Shown piece after piece: positions 1-7,607 of a stretch of 45,648 nt of DNA (positions within the stretch are counted from its first letter, which is position 1; every line of letters begins with the position of its first letter). Below the pieces are notes generated by a model, which saw only the letters and a program-made list of their open reading frames with translations, did not search any database and had not been told where the DNA came from. Made by a program: the position numbers and the translations under genes. The stretch spans positions 1 through 45,648 of the forward strand of contig CAUJJN010000110.1 in assembly GCA_963204905.1 (NCBI GenBank), given 5' to 3'. The stretch is from Pseudomonadota bacterium (GTDB lineage: Bacteria; Pseudomonadota; Alphaproteobacteria; Rhizobiales; Xanthobacteraceae).

Positions 1-19
1 TCTCAAAAGTGACTTGACG

Positions 20-34
20 ATATATTTTATATAT
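20..34. promoter_or_regulatory. AT-rich palindrome upstream of the first gene
   Basis: ATATAT-TTT-ATATAT is a perfect inverted repeat in otherwise GC-rich DNA. A TTGACG element (14-19), a possible -35 hexamer, sits just before it, and the start at 100 lies 65 bases downstream. Short AT-rich dyads like this are common operators of MarR/GntR-type regulators, but the protein is unknown and the CGATCG site used by the neighbouring genes is absent. The site lies at the window edge. Confidence 0.35.
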
Positions 35-99
35 GAAACTTTTAGACCTGAAGTATGCCGACGAAGCTGGCTCGCGCGGTCGCGCAGCAAGGAGAACGC

Positions 100-2418
100 A
101 TGCGGATCGTTTGCATCGGCGGTGGCCCTGCCGGCTTGTACTTCGCGCTTCTCATGAAGCAGCGTCATCCTGAGCATGTCATCACGGTGGTCGAACGCAA
201 CCGGCCTTACGACACCTTCGGCTGGGGCGTGGTGTTTTCCGACCAGATGATGGAGGCGATGCGGCTGGCCGACCCCAGGACCGCAGCCGAAGTCGAAGAC
301 AGCTTCAACCATTGGGACGATATCGAGCTGGTTTTCAAGGGGCACCGTATCCGCACCACCGGGCACGGTTTCGTCGGGATCGGGCGCAAGAAGCTGCTTA
401 ATCTGTTGCAGGCCCGCTGCGAGGAACTGGGCGTGGAACTGGTGTTCGAGCGTGAGGGGGAGTCCGATCTCGAATTTCCCGATGCCGATCTCATCATTGC
501 CTCCGACGGCGTGTCGTCGAAGATTCGCAATCGCTATCCGGAGGTATTCAAGCCGGACATGCTGGTGCGGCCGAACCGCTTCATCTGGCTCGGCACCAAC
601 CGGCAGTTCGACGCTTTCACCTTTGATTTTCGCAAGACCGAGCACGGCTGGTTTCAGGCGCATATCTACAAGTTCGACGACAAGACCTCGACCTTCATCG
701 TGGAAACCACAGAGGAAGCGTACCAAAAGCACGGACTCGACAGGATCGACCAGCAGGGCTCCATCACCTTCTGCGAGGAGTTGTTCGCCGAAACGTTGCA
801 AGGCGCGCGGCTGATGACCAACGCGCACCATTTGCGCGGTTCGGCCTGGATCAACTTCACCCGCCTGATCTGCGATCATTGGAGTCACTTCAACGGTCGC
901 TCGCATGTGGTGCTGATGGGGGACGCGGCGCATACCGCGCATTTCGCGATCGGGGCTGGGACCCGGCTCGCTCTCGACGACGCCATCGAATTGACGCGTC
1001 AGTTTGATCGACTCGGTCACGACAGGAGCAATATTCCGCGGGTGCTTGCCGAGTATGAGGAGATCCGCCGCGTCGATGTCGCGCGGATCCAGAACGCAGC
1101 GCGCAACGCGATGGAATGGTTTGAGGTTGTCGGCCATCGCTACGCCGATCAGCTCGAGCCGCAGCAGTTCATGTATTCGATGCTGACCCGATCCCAGCGC
1201 ATCAGCCACGAGAACCTGCGGCTGCGCGACAGCTCCTATCTCGAGCAATTCGAACGCTGGTTCTCCGATCGCGCTGGAATTGCGTCGCCTGCCGGCGAGC
1301 GGCCGCTGCCGCCTGTCTTCACGCCTTTCACGGTGCGATCGGTGACGCTCCACAATCGCGTCATCGTCTCGCCGATGGCGATGTATTCGGCGCAAGACGG
1401 GCTGCCGGGCGAGTTTCATCTGGCGCATCTCGGTGCCCGCGCTCTGGGGGGCGCCGGCCTCGTGTTCGGCGAGATGACCTGCGTGTCGCCCGACGCGCGG
1501 ATCACGCCCGGTTGTCTGGGACTATGGAACGATGAGCAACAGGCCGGGTGGAAGCGCATCATCGATTTCATCCACGCCACCTCCAGCGCGAAGGCCGGCA
1601 TTCAACTGGGGCACGCCGGCCGCAAGGGATCGACGCGCGTCGCCTGGGAGGGCATCGACCAGCCGCTCGACGCCGGCAACTGGCCGCTGATCTCGGCATC
1701 GGCCTTGCCCTATCTGAAAAACTCGCAGGTGCCGAAGGCGATGGATCGCACCGATATGGATCGCGTGACGCGGGACTTCGTCGCCGCCGCGCAGCGCGCT
1801 GCCGCAACCGGGGCCGATTGGCTCGAGTTGCACGTCGCGCACGGCTACCTGCTGTCGAGCTTCCTGTCTCCTCTCACCAACAAGCGTTCCGATGAATACG
1901 GCGGCTCGCACGCGAATCGCGCGCGTTATCCGCTGGAGGTCTTCAACGCGATCCGCGCGGTGTGGCCGAGCGACAAGCCGATGTCGGTGCGCCTGTCGTG
2001 TCACGACTGGTACGAGGGCGGAAACACGCCGGAGGACGCCGCGATCTTCGCGCGCATGTTCAAGGATGCGGGCGCGGATGTGATCGATTGTTCCTCGGGC
2101 CAGGTCGTCAAGGAGGAACAGCCGGTTTACGGCCGGCTGTTCCAGACGCCATTCTCCGACAAGATTCGCAACGAGGTCGGCATCGCGACCATCGCGGTCG
2201 GCGCCATCTCGGACGCAGATCAAGCCAATTCGGTAATCGGCGCCGGCCGCGCCGACCTCACCGCGGTGGCGCGGCCGCATCTCGCCGATCCCGCCTGGAC
2301 CCTGCACGAGGCCGCCAAGATGGGCCTCAGGACGCTGAGCTGGCCGAAGCAGTACATGTCGGGCAAGCAGCAATACGAGACCAATCTCGAACGCGCGGCT
2401 CAGGCGGCGCCGAAATGA
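100..2418 (+). CDS. Bifunctional flavin monooxygenase/Old Yellow Enzyme-type reductase (2-aminobenzoyl-CoA monooxygenase/reductase or salicylyl-CoA 5-hydroxylase-like)
   Basis: This is a fusion of two flavoenzymes. The N-terminal half has the FAD motif GGGPAG (residues 7-12) and the second FAD motif GDAAH (274-278) of class A flavoprotein monooxygenases. The C-terminal half, from about residue 405, is an Old Yellow Enzyme-type FMN barrel with HVAHGYL (578-584) followed by the NxRxDEYGGS motif. The same order is known in 2-aminobenzoyl-CoA monooxygenase/reductase of Azoarcus, which hydroxylates and reduces anthraniloyl-CoA to a non-aromatic product; salicylyl-CoA 5-hydroxylases share the first half. 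I chose ATG 100 because AAGGAG (89-94) lies 5 bases before it; ATG 55 is in frame but has no such site. Length is 772 aa. It lies upstream of a Rieske, CoA-ligase and crotonase set, so a role in dearomatising an aryl-CoA is likely. The exact substrate cannot be read from sequence. Confidence 0.85.
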   Translation: MRIVCIGGGPAGLYFALLMKQRHPEHVITVVERNRPYDTFGWGVVFSDQMMEAMRLADPRTAAEVEDSFNHWDDIELVFKGHRIRTTGHGFVGIGRKKLLNLLQARCEELGVELVFEREGESDLEFPDADLIIASDGVSSKIRNRYPEVFKPDMLVRPNRFIWLGTNRQFDAFTFDFRKTEHGWFQAHIYKFDDKTSTFIVETTEEAYQKHGLDRIDQQGSITFCEELFAETLQGARLMTNAHHLRGSAWINFTRLICDHWSHFNGRSHVVLMGDAAHTAHFAIGAGTRLALDDAIELTRQFDRLGHDRSNIPRVLAEYEEIRRVDVARIQNAARNAMEWFEVVGHRYADQLEPQQFMYSMLTRSQRISHENLRLRDSSYLEQFERWFSDRAGIASPAGERPLPPVFTPFTVRSVTLHNRVIVSPMAMYSAQDGLPGEFHLAHLGARALGGAGLVFGEMTCVSPDARITPGCLGLWNDEQQAGWKRIIDFIHATSSAKAGIQLGHAGRKGSTRVAWEGIDQPLDAGNWPLISASALPYLKNSQVPKAMDRTDMDRVTRDFVAAAQRAAATGADWLELHVAHGYLLSSFLSPLTNKRSDEYGGSHANRARYPLEVFNAIRAVWPSDKPMSVRLSCHDWYEGGNTPEDAAIFARMFKDAGADVIDCSSGQVVKEEQPVYGRLFQTPFSDKIRNEVGIATIAVGAISDADQANSVIGAGRADLTAVARPHLADPAWTLHEAAKMGLRTLSWPKQYMSGKQQYETNLERAAQAAPK

Positions 2419-3006
2419 GCGCCCGTATGCGCGATGGCCAACGGCGTTCATGAATCCGCACCGGTCGGTGGCCCGGTATCGCGATCGCAAGCTTAGCCAG
2501 CCCTCCTGTTCGCAAGCGACCGGGTGGCCTCGACGACATCAAGAGGGGCGAGGCTACGGGCCGAGCTGATCGGATAAGCAGTCAAATCATGCTGGCGATT
2601 GGAATCGTCGCAGATACAGACAGGTTGTTTGCCGGCGAATGATTCCCGCCGACGTTTCGACGGTTGCAACATTACGATTGGCATTGAAGCTGGATCGACG
2701 CGCGCGAAGCAGCAGCGGAGGAGACCGATCGTTTCGGTTGCGACCAGAAACATCTCGATGCCGGGGCTCGGGCGTCAAGATCAATATCCGCAATGACCAG
2801 ACGATCCGGATCGGCACCTCGCAGCGCAACGGTCCGGCCCACCTTAAGAGGCTTTCGAGAGACCTGTCGATGAAGAGGATCAACCATCGGTTGCCGGTGG
2901 TGGATCTCGCATTCGGGACGTGATGGTCCAAGCCCCACTGCCCTCTTCGCACCTAGGGAACTCGTTCCGCGTCAATGGAGAATGCTTCGTCCGACTCTCA
3001 AAAAGC
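2419..3006. other. Intergenic stretch without an intact gene
   Basis: About 590 bases between the flavoenzyme gene and the Rieske promoter. Every reading frame is broken into short pieces that I do not recognise, except a minus-strand segment at 2715-2890 that resembles a decayed nitrilase C-terminus (listed separately). No RNA gene, clear terminator or repeat was seen. Confidence 0.6.
2715..2890 (-). pseudogene. Possible remnant of a nitrilase-superfamily C-terminus
   Basis: Read on the minus strand from 2890, one frame gives PMVDP, then DRLVIADIDLDA (ending near 2771). This spacing and wording resemble the end of nitrilase/carbon-nitrogen hydrolases (MxVDPxGxV...LVxADIDLD). A shift of one frame just after this gives GRNRNDRSP, which resembles the family's closing RxRRPEL motif. 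No catalytic Glu-Lys-Cys region is present upstream, where the Rieske promoter begins. The best reading is a truncated, frameshifted tail of about 60 codons. The match is from memory of family patterns and could be chance. Confidence 0.3.
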
Positions 3007-3035
3007 TTGACACGGTTCAAATGTTTATAAATAGT
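3007..3035 (+). promoter_or_regulatory. Probable promoter of the Rieske operon
   Basis: TTGACA (3007-3012) is a perfect -35 hexamer. With a 17-base spacer the -10 would be AATAGT (3030-3035), a weak match, though TATAAA lies just before it. The -10 region runs directly into the CGATCG operator at 3033-3049, so a bound repressor would block polymerase. The start codon is 33 bases further on. Confidence 0.55.
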
Positions 3036-3049
3036 ACGATCGTTCGGGT
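3033..3049. promoter_or_regulatory. TetR-type operator A (Rieske operon)
   Basis: AGTACGATCGTTCGGGT, one of four sites sharing the pattern AG(T/A)NCGATCG(A/T)T(C/T)G. The others are at 7573-7589, 9448-9464 and 10906-10922. It overlaps the probable -10 region of the dioxygenase promoter. The TetR gene at 8769-9425 carries the same type of site in its own promoter, so it is the likely ligand-responsive repressor. Recognition by that protein is inferred. Confidence 0.65.
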
Positions 3050-3067
3050 AATAAAAAGGACGAGGAA

Positions 3068-4348
3068 ATGTCGAGCGTTCCCAGTAGGGCGCAGCCTGCG
3101 CCGTCAGAATTCGACTACCGGGCGCTGGTTGAGCCAACCCGCGTCCACAGCACCCTCTATTATGACGAAGCCGTTTTCGCCGAGGAGCTCGAGAGGATCT
3201 GGCATCGGACCTGGGTCTATGTCGGACATGTCAGCGAGGTGCCTAATCGCAACGACTACGTCACCAAATCGATTGGGCCGACGCCGGTCTTGCTCGTTCA
3301 TGACCGTCACGGCGAAATCAGTCTGTTGCAGAATAAATGCCCGCATCGCGGCAATCAGCTCTGTGCCTACCAGCAGGGCAATCGTTCGACTTTCACCTGC
3401 CCTTATCACTCGTGGACCTTTGCGAACTCTGGTGAGCTGATCGGACTCGCGTTCGCCGATGGATACGAGGGTGTCGACAAGAGCGCCTTCTCGCTCGGGC
3501 GGGTGCCACGCATCGAGATTTATCGCGGCTTCGTATTTGGTTCTTTCGCGAAGGAGGGGCCGTCGCTCGAGGAGCATCTCGGCGGGGCCAAGGATTCGCT
3601 CGACCAGCTGCTCGACAATTCTCCGACTGGAGAAATCGAGGTCACCGCAGGTTTCCTTCAACACCGCGCGAAAGCGAACTGGAAATTTCTGGTCGAGAAC
3701 GAAACCGACGGTTATCACCCCGGTTTTGTGCACGGTTCGATATTTCAGGTCGCGGAGAGCCCCGTCGGCGGACTCTACAAGCCCGAATCACAAGCCTTGA
3801 CCCGCGATTTCGGCAACGGGCACACCGAGTTTGATCTGCGTCCGGAATGGCGTCGAATGGGAAAGCCGCTGCACTGGTTCGGCGGAGCGGATCCGAACAG
3901 GTTTCCAGGCTATGTCAGTTCGATGGAATCCGCGCACGGGGTCGAGCGAGCGCGGGAGATCATGATCGACGGCACGCCGCACATCATGATTTTTCCGAAT
4001 CTGTTCATCGCGGAAATCCAGATGTTCGTGATCCAGCCGACGGCGGTTGACGAGACGATCCAGCACGTCACCGCGCTCCAGTTCAAGGGCGCTCCGGACC
4101 TCAATCGGAGATTGCGTCAGCAGACCATGGGCTCCGTGGGGCCGGCTGGTCTTCTGCTCGCGGATGATACGGAAATGTACGAGCGCAATCACAGGGGCGC
4201 GCGCATTCACAATCCCGAATGGCTGACACTGTCGCGGGGGCTAAGTCGTGAGCACCGCGACGATCGCGGCTACCGAATTGGCCACGCCACCGACGAAGTG
4301 CCGCAGCGCGGCATCTGGCGGCACTATCTCGATCTAATGACAGCGTGA
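3068..4348 (+). CDS. Rieske aromatic-ring-hydroxylating dioxygenase, alpha subunit
   Basis: Large catalytic subunit of a multicomponent oxygenase that inserts both atoms of O2 into an aromatic substrate. The Rieske [2Fe-2S] ligands are Cys91, His93, Cys111 and His114 (CPHRG and CPYHSW). The mononuclear iron site is D214-x2-H217-x4-H222, followed by a normal C-terminal catalytic domain. At 426 aa it matches the benzoate/anthranilate/biphenyl-type alpha subunits. AAGGA (3056-3060) precedes the ATG by 7 bases. The beta subunit follows 6 bases downstream and a dedicated reductase is at 7608-8810, but no ferredoxin gene is in the window. Substrate is not readable from these motifs; the nearby CoA-ligase and anthraniloyl-CoA-type enzymes suggest an aromatic or indolic acid. 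Probably repressed by the TetR protein through operator A. Confidence 0.92.
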   Translation: MSSVPSRAQPAPSEFDYRALVEPTRVHSTLYYDEAVFAEELERIWHRTWVYVGHVSEVPNRNDYVTKSIGPTPVLLVHDRHGEISLLQNKCPHRGNQLCAYQQGNRSTFTCPYHSWTFANSGELIGLAFADGYEGVDKSAFSLGRVPRIEIYRGFVFGSFAKEGPSLEEHLGGAKDSLDQLLDNSPTGEIEVTAGFLQHRAKANWKFLVENETDGYHPGFVHGSIFQVAESPVGGLYKPESQALTRDFGNGHTEFDLRPEWRRMGKPLHWFGGADPNRFPGYVSSMESAHGVERAREIMIDGTPHIMIFPNLFIAEIQMFVIQPTAVDETIQHVTALQFKGAPDLNRRLRQQTMGSVGPAGLLLADDTEMYERNHRGARIHNPEWLTLSRGLSREHRDDRGYRIGHATDEVPQRGIWRHYLDLMTA

Positions 4349-4354
4349 GATGTT

Positions 4355-4891
4355 ATGAACGTTTCTCAACCGCCCGCCGTTCGCGCGGATGCTCTCAGCC
4401 CTCCTTTCGATGATGAGGCGGACCGTTGGCTGCGTCGTATAGAGCAGTTTCTCTATATGGAAGCGCGTCTTCAGGATATGCACGCCTACGACGAGTGGGC
4501 GAATCTCTGGACCGACGATGCCATCTACTGGATTCCCGCCAACGGCAGCGACTCGGATCCCGAGCGCCAGATGTCGATCGTTTACGACAATCGCTCGCGC
4601 ATCAACATTCGTATAGCGCAGCTCAAGACCGGACGACGTCACACGCAGACGCCGCGTTCCGAGTTGGCGCGCCTGATATCGAATGTCGAGCTCGTCGCGC
4701 GCGAGGGAAACGAGTTTCAAGTGCGCGCGAATGTCCTGATCTATGAGGACAACTTACGCGGCGAAACCTTGTGGGCGGCGCGGAACGAATATCGTCTGCG
4801 TTTGGTCGATGGCCATTTTCGACTTGCCCGAAAGAAGATCAGCCTCGTGAACAATCACAAGCCGATCTACACCTTGTCATTCCTCGTATAG
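4355..4891 (+). CDS. Rieske aromatic-ring-hydroxylating dioxygenase, beta subunit
   Basis: Small subunit of the oxygenase, with an NTF2/SnoaL-like fold that has a structural role in an alpha3beta3 hexamer. Family hallmarks include an N-terminal helix with EQFLYMEARLQD, the segment YDEWANLWTDDAIYWIP and a conserved R-rich strand around YDNRSRINIRI. At 178 aa it is of normal length. It starts 6 bases after the alpha subunit stop, so the two are co-translated from one message, and the crotonase gene follows 16 bases later. No metal-binding motif is expected and none is seen. Confidence 0.9.
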   Translation: MNVSQPPAVRADALSPPFDDEADRWLRRIEQFLYMEARLQDMHAYDEWANLWTDDAIYWIPANGSDSDPERQMSIVYDNRSRINIRIAQLKTGRRHTQTPRSELARLISNVELVAREGNEFQVRANVLIYEDNLRGETLWAARNEYRLRLVDGHFRLARKKISLVNNHKPIYTLSFLV

Positions 4892-4907
4892 ATACAGAAA
4901 GACAGTA

Positions 4908-5741
4908 ATGTCGAACAAGAAAGAGCACGTTGCTCCTGAGCCCGAACGCTGGATCGACGGGCCGGTACAGCTTGATTATTACGATCACGTCGCGACATTG
5001 ATGCTGAACCGCCCGGCGGCCGCGAACGGCATGACGATCGAATTGATGCGTGCGCTCTATGATGCGGTGATGCGTTGCCATCGTGATCCGCGCGTGCGGG
5101 TCGTCATTCTGAAGGGGGCAGGCGCGCATTTCTGCGCGGGCGGCGACGTGCGCGAATTCGCCGCTCAGGGAGACGACGTCGGCGATTTTCTCAAGGAGGT
5201 GACGGCCTATCTCCAGATCTCGGTCGGCGCGCTGATAAGATTGAACGCGGTGGTGATCGCGCAGGTGCACGGATTTGCGGCCGGCGGCGGAGGCCTCGGG
5301 CTGGTCTGCGCGTCGGACATGGTCATCGCGTCGGAAACGGCGCGCTTCATGGCGGGTGCGACACGGGTCGGCATGGCCCCGGATGGCGGCGCTTCGGTGG
5401 TTCTCCCGCGCCTCATCGGGCTTCGGCGCGCCGCTGATATGTTCCTGACGAATCGTGTCGTGAAAGCGCCAGAGGCTCTTGAGATCGGCCTTGTCACGCG
5501 CGTCGTCGCGGACGATGTGTTGCAAGACGAGACGCGCTCTGTCGCGCGGGAGCTTGCCGGTGGTGCGCCCAAGGCTCTGGCGGCGACGAAACGATTGCTA
5601 TGGAATGGTGTTGGGCTCGGCGTCGAGGGATGCTTGCCCGAGGAGGCCCGCACCGTTGCTGAACTGTCCGCGACCGCGGATTCGAAAGAGGGGCTTGCTG
5701 CCGTAATCGAAAAGCGCGCGCCTCGTTTCGTGGGCGTCTGA
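4908..5741 (+). CDS. Enoyl-CoA hydratase/isomerase (crotonase), PaaG-like
   Basis: Crotonase-fold enzyme acting on an acyl-CoA. The oxyanion-hole strand GAHFCAGGD (residues 72-80) and the HGFAAGGG loop (121-128) are present. At the position of the hydratase catalytic Glu (usual P-E-x3-G) there is Ala151, while Pro158-Asp159-Gly-Gly matches the acid/base Asp seen in PaaG-type isomerases. This suggests double-bond isomerisation or ring-opened/dearomatised CoA ester chemistry rather than plain hydration. Length is 277 aa. It sits between the dioxygenase beta subunit and the SDR gene with short gaps, in the operon starting at 3068. The activity and substrate are inferred from motifs only. Confidence 0.85.
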   Translation: MSNKKEHVAPEPERWIDGPVQLDYYDHVATLMLNRPAAANGMTIELMRALYDAVMRCHRDPRVRVVILKGAGAHFCAGGDVREFAAQGDDVGDFLKEVTAYLQISVGALIRLNAVVIAQVHGFAAGGGGLGLVCASDMVIASETARFMAGATRVGMAPDGGASVVLPRLIGLRRAADMFLTNRVVKAPEALEIGLVTRVVADDVLQDETRSVARELAGGAPKALAATKRLLWNGVGLGVEGCLPEEARTVAELSATADSKEGLAAVIEKRAPRFVGV

Positions 5742-5756
5742 CGTGACGGAACGTGC

Positions 5757-6491
5757 ATGGTGAGACCGCCCCCCTCGGCTCTTGTTACCGGCGGCGCCGC
5801 GGGTATCGGGGCGGCGATTGTGCGCGCATTGGTCGCCGCAGGACATGCGGTGACGTTCTGCGACCGTGACCGCGCCGCAGGCGACAGACTGTCGGCGGAA
5901 ACCGGCGCGACATTTGTGGGCATGGATGTTCTTGATGGGGCGGCGCGCGCGCGACTATTCGCCGAGTTCGGTCCGTTTCTCGTGCTTGTCAACAATGTTG
6001 GCGCGGATCAGCACGCCTTCTTCACCGATACCAGTGAGGACGAGTGGCGAAGACTGATCGCGATCAACCTTGAAACGACGTTCGCGTTTACTCATGGCGT
6101 CCTGGGCGCGATGCAGGCGGCGGGGTATGGACGGATCGTCAACGTGTCATCGGAAGCAGGGCGTCAGGGTTCGAAGGGCGGCGCGATCTACGAGGCGGCG
6201 ATGGCTGGCGTAATCGGATTCACCCGCTCGATCGCGCGTGAGAATGCGCGCTATTCGGTGACCTGCAATGCGGTGCTGCCGGGGCCGGTCCGCACGCCGA
6301 TGGTGGAAGCGGCGCTCGCCGTTCATGGCGATCGCCTGGAGAGCAACATGGCGTCATTGACGCTTCTGAACCGGCTCGGACGGCCGGAGGAAATTGCCGA
6401 TGTGGTTGCGTTTCTGGCATCGGCAAAAGCCTCCTTCATCACTGGCGAAGCCATCGGGGTTTCTGGTGGCATGGGCTGCGGCGCCGGGTAA
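5757..6491 (+). CDS. Short-chain dehydrogenase/reductase with a non-canonical active site
   Basis: Rossmann-fold SDR with the NAD(P) motif TGGAAGIG (residues 11-18) and NNVG (79-82). The catalytic Asn104, Ser132 and Tyr145 line up with the classical tetrad, but the YxxxK lysine is Met149 (YEAAM, read directly from tac gag gcg gcg atg). Otherwise it resembles FabG/BadH-like 3-hydroxyacyl-CoA or hydroxycyclohexane-carboxyl-CoA dehydrogenases. Lys140 in the GSKGG loop is nearby but is not the usual residue. It is the last gene of the 3068-6491 operon. Either the enzyme has unusual catalysis, serves a non-redox role, or carries a recent mutation. Length 244 aa is normal. Confidence 0.85.
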   Translation: MVRPPPSALVTGGAAGIGAAIVRALVAAGHAVTFCDRDRAAGDRLSAETGATFVGMDVLDGAARARLFAEFGPFLVLVNNVGADQHAFFTDTSEDEWRRLIAINLETTFAFTHGVLGAMQAAGYGRIVNVSSEAGRQGSKGGAIYEAAMAGVIGFTRSIARENARYSVTCNAVLPGPVRTPMVEAALAVHGDRLESNMASLTLLNRLGRPEEIADVVAFLASAKASFITGEAIGVSGGMGCGAG

Positions 6492-6497
6492 AGGCGC

Positions 6498-6586
6498 GGG
6501 CATGATCTGAGAAAGCATGCCCTTGGATTGCGTCCAGGCGGAAAGCAACTTTCGCTTTGCTCCTTGGGGGTCAGAAAAGATCATGC
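6498..6586. repeat. Nested inverted repeat in the convergent gap
   Basis: The outer arms GCATGATCT (6500-6508) and AGATCATGC (6578-6586) enclose a 69-base interior. A second hairpin, GGGCATG (6498-6504) with CATGCCC (6516-6522), lies at the left side. GAGCATGATC-type arms are a familiar dispersed element in Bradyrhizobium-like genomes. It lies between two convergent genes and may act as a bidirectional terminator. The right arm also encodes the last residues of the alpha/beta hydrolase. Confidence 0.5.
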
Positions 6587-7518
6587 TCATTCAAGCGGGA
6601 TAGCTGATGATCGCGCGCCAGGCAGGCGCGGACGAACGCGCCTATCGCCGCCAGCGATTCGATCGATTCCGGCAGGTCGGCAAACATCTGAAAATGGTGC
6701 ATCATTTCAGGCCAGATAGCTAAATGGTGACTCACCGTCGCACGGGTTGCGGCATTCGCGAGCGTCTTCGCATCATCGAGCGTGATGTCATGGTCACCCG
6801 CGTGAATCAAAACGGGAGGTAAACCCGTCAGATTCCGATTGAGCAGATCAATCCGTGGATCGGTCAGCTGTCTGTCCCGGCCGAGATAGGTTTTCGCCAT
6901 GGCGCGCAACTGCGCCGGCTGGGAGAAGACGTCGAGCGCGGCGCGCGAGATATAGCTGCCGCCTGACAGGGACAAGTCGAGCCACGGCGAAATCAATACG
7001 AGCCCGGCGGGGGAGCGGCCATCGTCCTTCAGATCGAGGGCGAGGCCCAACGCAAGATGGCCTCCAGCTGAATCGCCCGCGAGGACAATATCGTGAGGTG
7101 CGACGCCTCGTTCGACCAGCGAGTCGAACGCCGCGCGGCAATCGTCTGCGGCAGCAGGAAAACGATGCTCGGGCGCAAGCCGATATTCAATGCCGATCAC
7201 CGGAACGCCGGAGGCTCGCGCGATGTCACGCATCAGGCCGCGATGGGATTGGAGGGAGCCGACCTGGAAGCCTCCGCCATGGAAGAACAGCACCGATGGT
7301 CGAAGCCAGTTGCCGTCGCCGCCGATCGCCATTGCCGGGATGCCTGCGAGGTTGAGGTCGGTCGCGGGGATATCGTTCTCGGGGCACAGCAACGTCTCAA
7401 ATCCCTCTCGAATCGCGGCAAGCGACGCGCCCGGCCCCCAGGCCGATTTTGCCGCGCGAATGCGCGCAAGGGCGGTCGCGCGTGGATGAGCGGGTTGCGG
7501 GGTGACGTTGGTGGCCAT
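6571..7518 (-). CDS. Alpha/beta hydrolase of the hormone-sensitive-lipase family
   Basis: Serine hydrolase or esterase. It has the HSL oxyanion-hole motif HGGG (residues 80-83), the nucleophile elbow GDSAGG (148-153, Ser150), a probable acid Asp244 and a probable base His274. I chose ATG 7518 because GGAG lies 5 bases before it; an ATG at 7545 is in frame but lacks a ribosome site. Length is 315 aa. It is transcribed divergently from the ferredoxin reductase gene, with operator B between them, so it probably belongs to the same regulon. In this pathway it might open a lactam or cleave an ester or CoA thioester; the substrate is not known. The last residues (LNEHDLF) are encoded by a repeat arm. 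Confidence 0.85.
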   Translation of the reverse strand: MATNVTPQPAHPRATALARIRAAKSAWGPGASLAAIREGFETLLCPENDIPATDLNLAGIPAMAIGGDGNWLRPSVLFFHGGGFQVGSLQSHRGLMRDIARASGVPVIGIEYRLAPEHRFPAAADDCRAAFDSLVERGVAPHDIVLAGDSAGGHLALGLALDLKDDGRSPAGLVLISPWLDLSLSGGSYISRAALDVFSQPAQLRAMAKTYLGRDRQLTDPRIDLLNRNLTGLPPVLIHAGDHDITLDDAKTLANAATRATVSHHLAIWPEMMHHFQMFADLPESIESLAAIGAFVRACLARDHQLSRLNEHDLF

Positions 7519-7572
7519 GGCCTCTCCGGGGCGGGGATAAAACATCTTGCACGCGATAGAGTGATAAATAAT

Positions 7573-7589
7573 AGTACGATCGATCGAGC
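7573..7589. promoter_or_regulatory. TetR-type operator B (reductase/hydrolase divergent promoter)
   Basis: AGTACGATCGATCGAGC, in the 89-base gap between the divergent hydrolase (start 7518) and reductase (start 7608). It shares ATAGTACGATCG with operator A. It lies 18 bases before the reductase start, so it could control both directions. Binding by the TetR protein encoded at 8769-9425 is inferred. Confidence 0.65.
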
Positions 7590-7607
7590 AATTATAGGAA
7601 AATCGCG

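Noticed and set aside
3007-3049. AT-rich bases before the Rieske gene read as an insertion-sequence end
   Set aside because: The TTGACA element, TATAAA stretch and the shared operator account for it, and no transposase or target duplication is seen.
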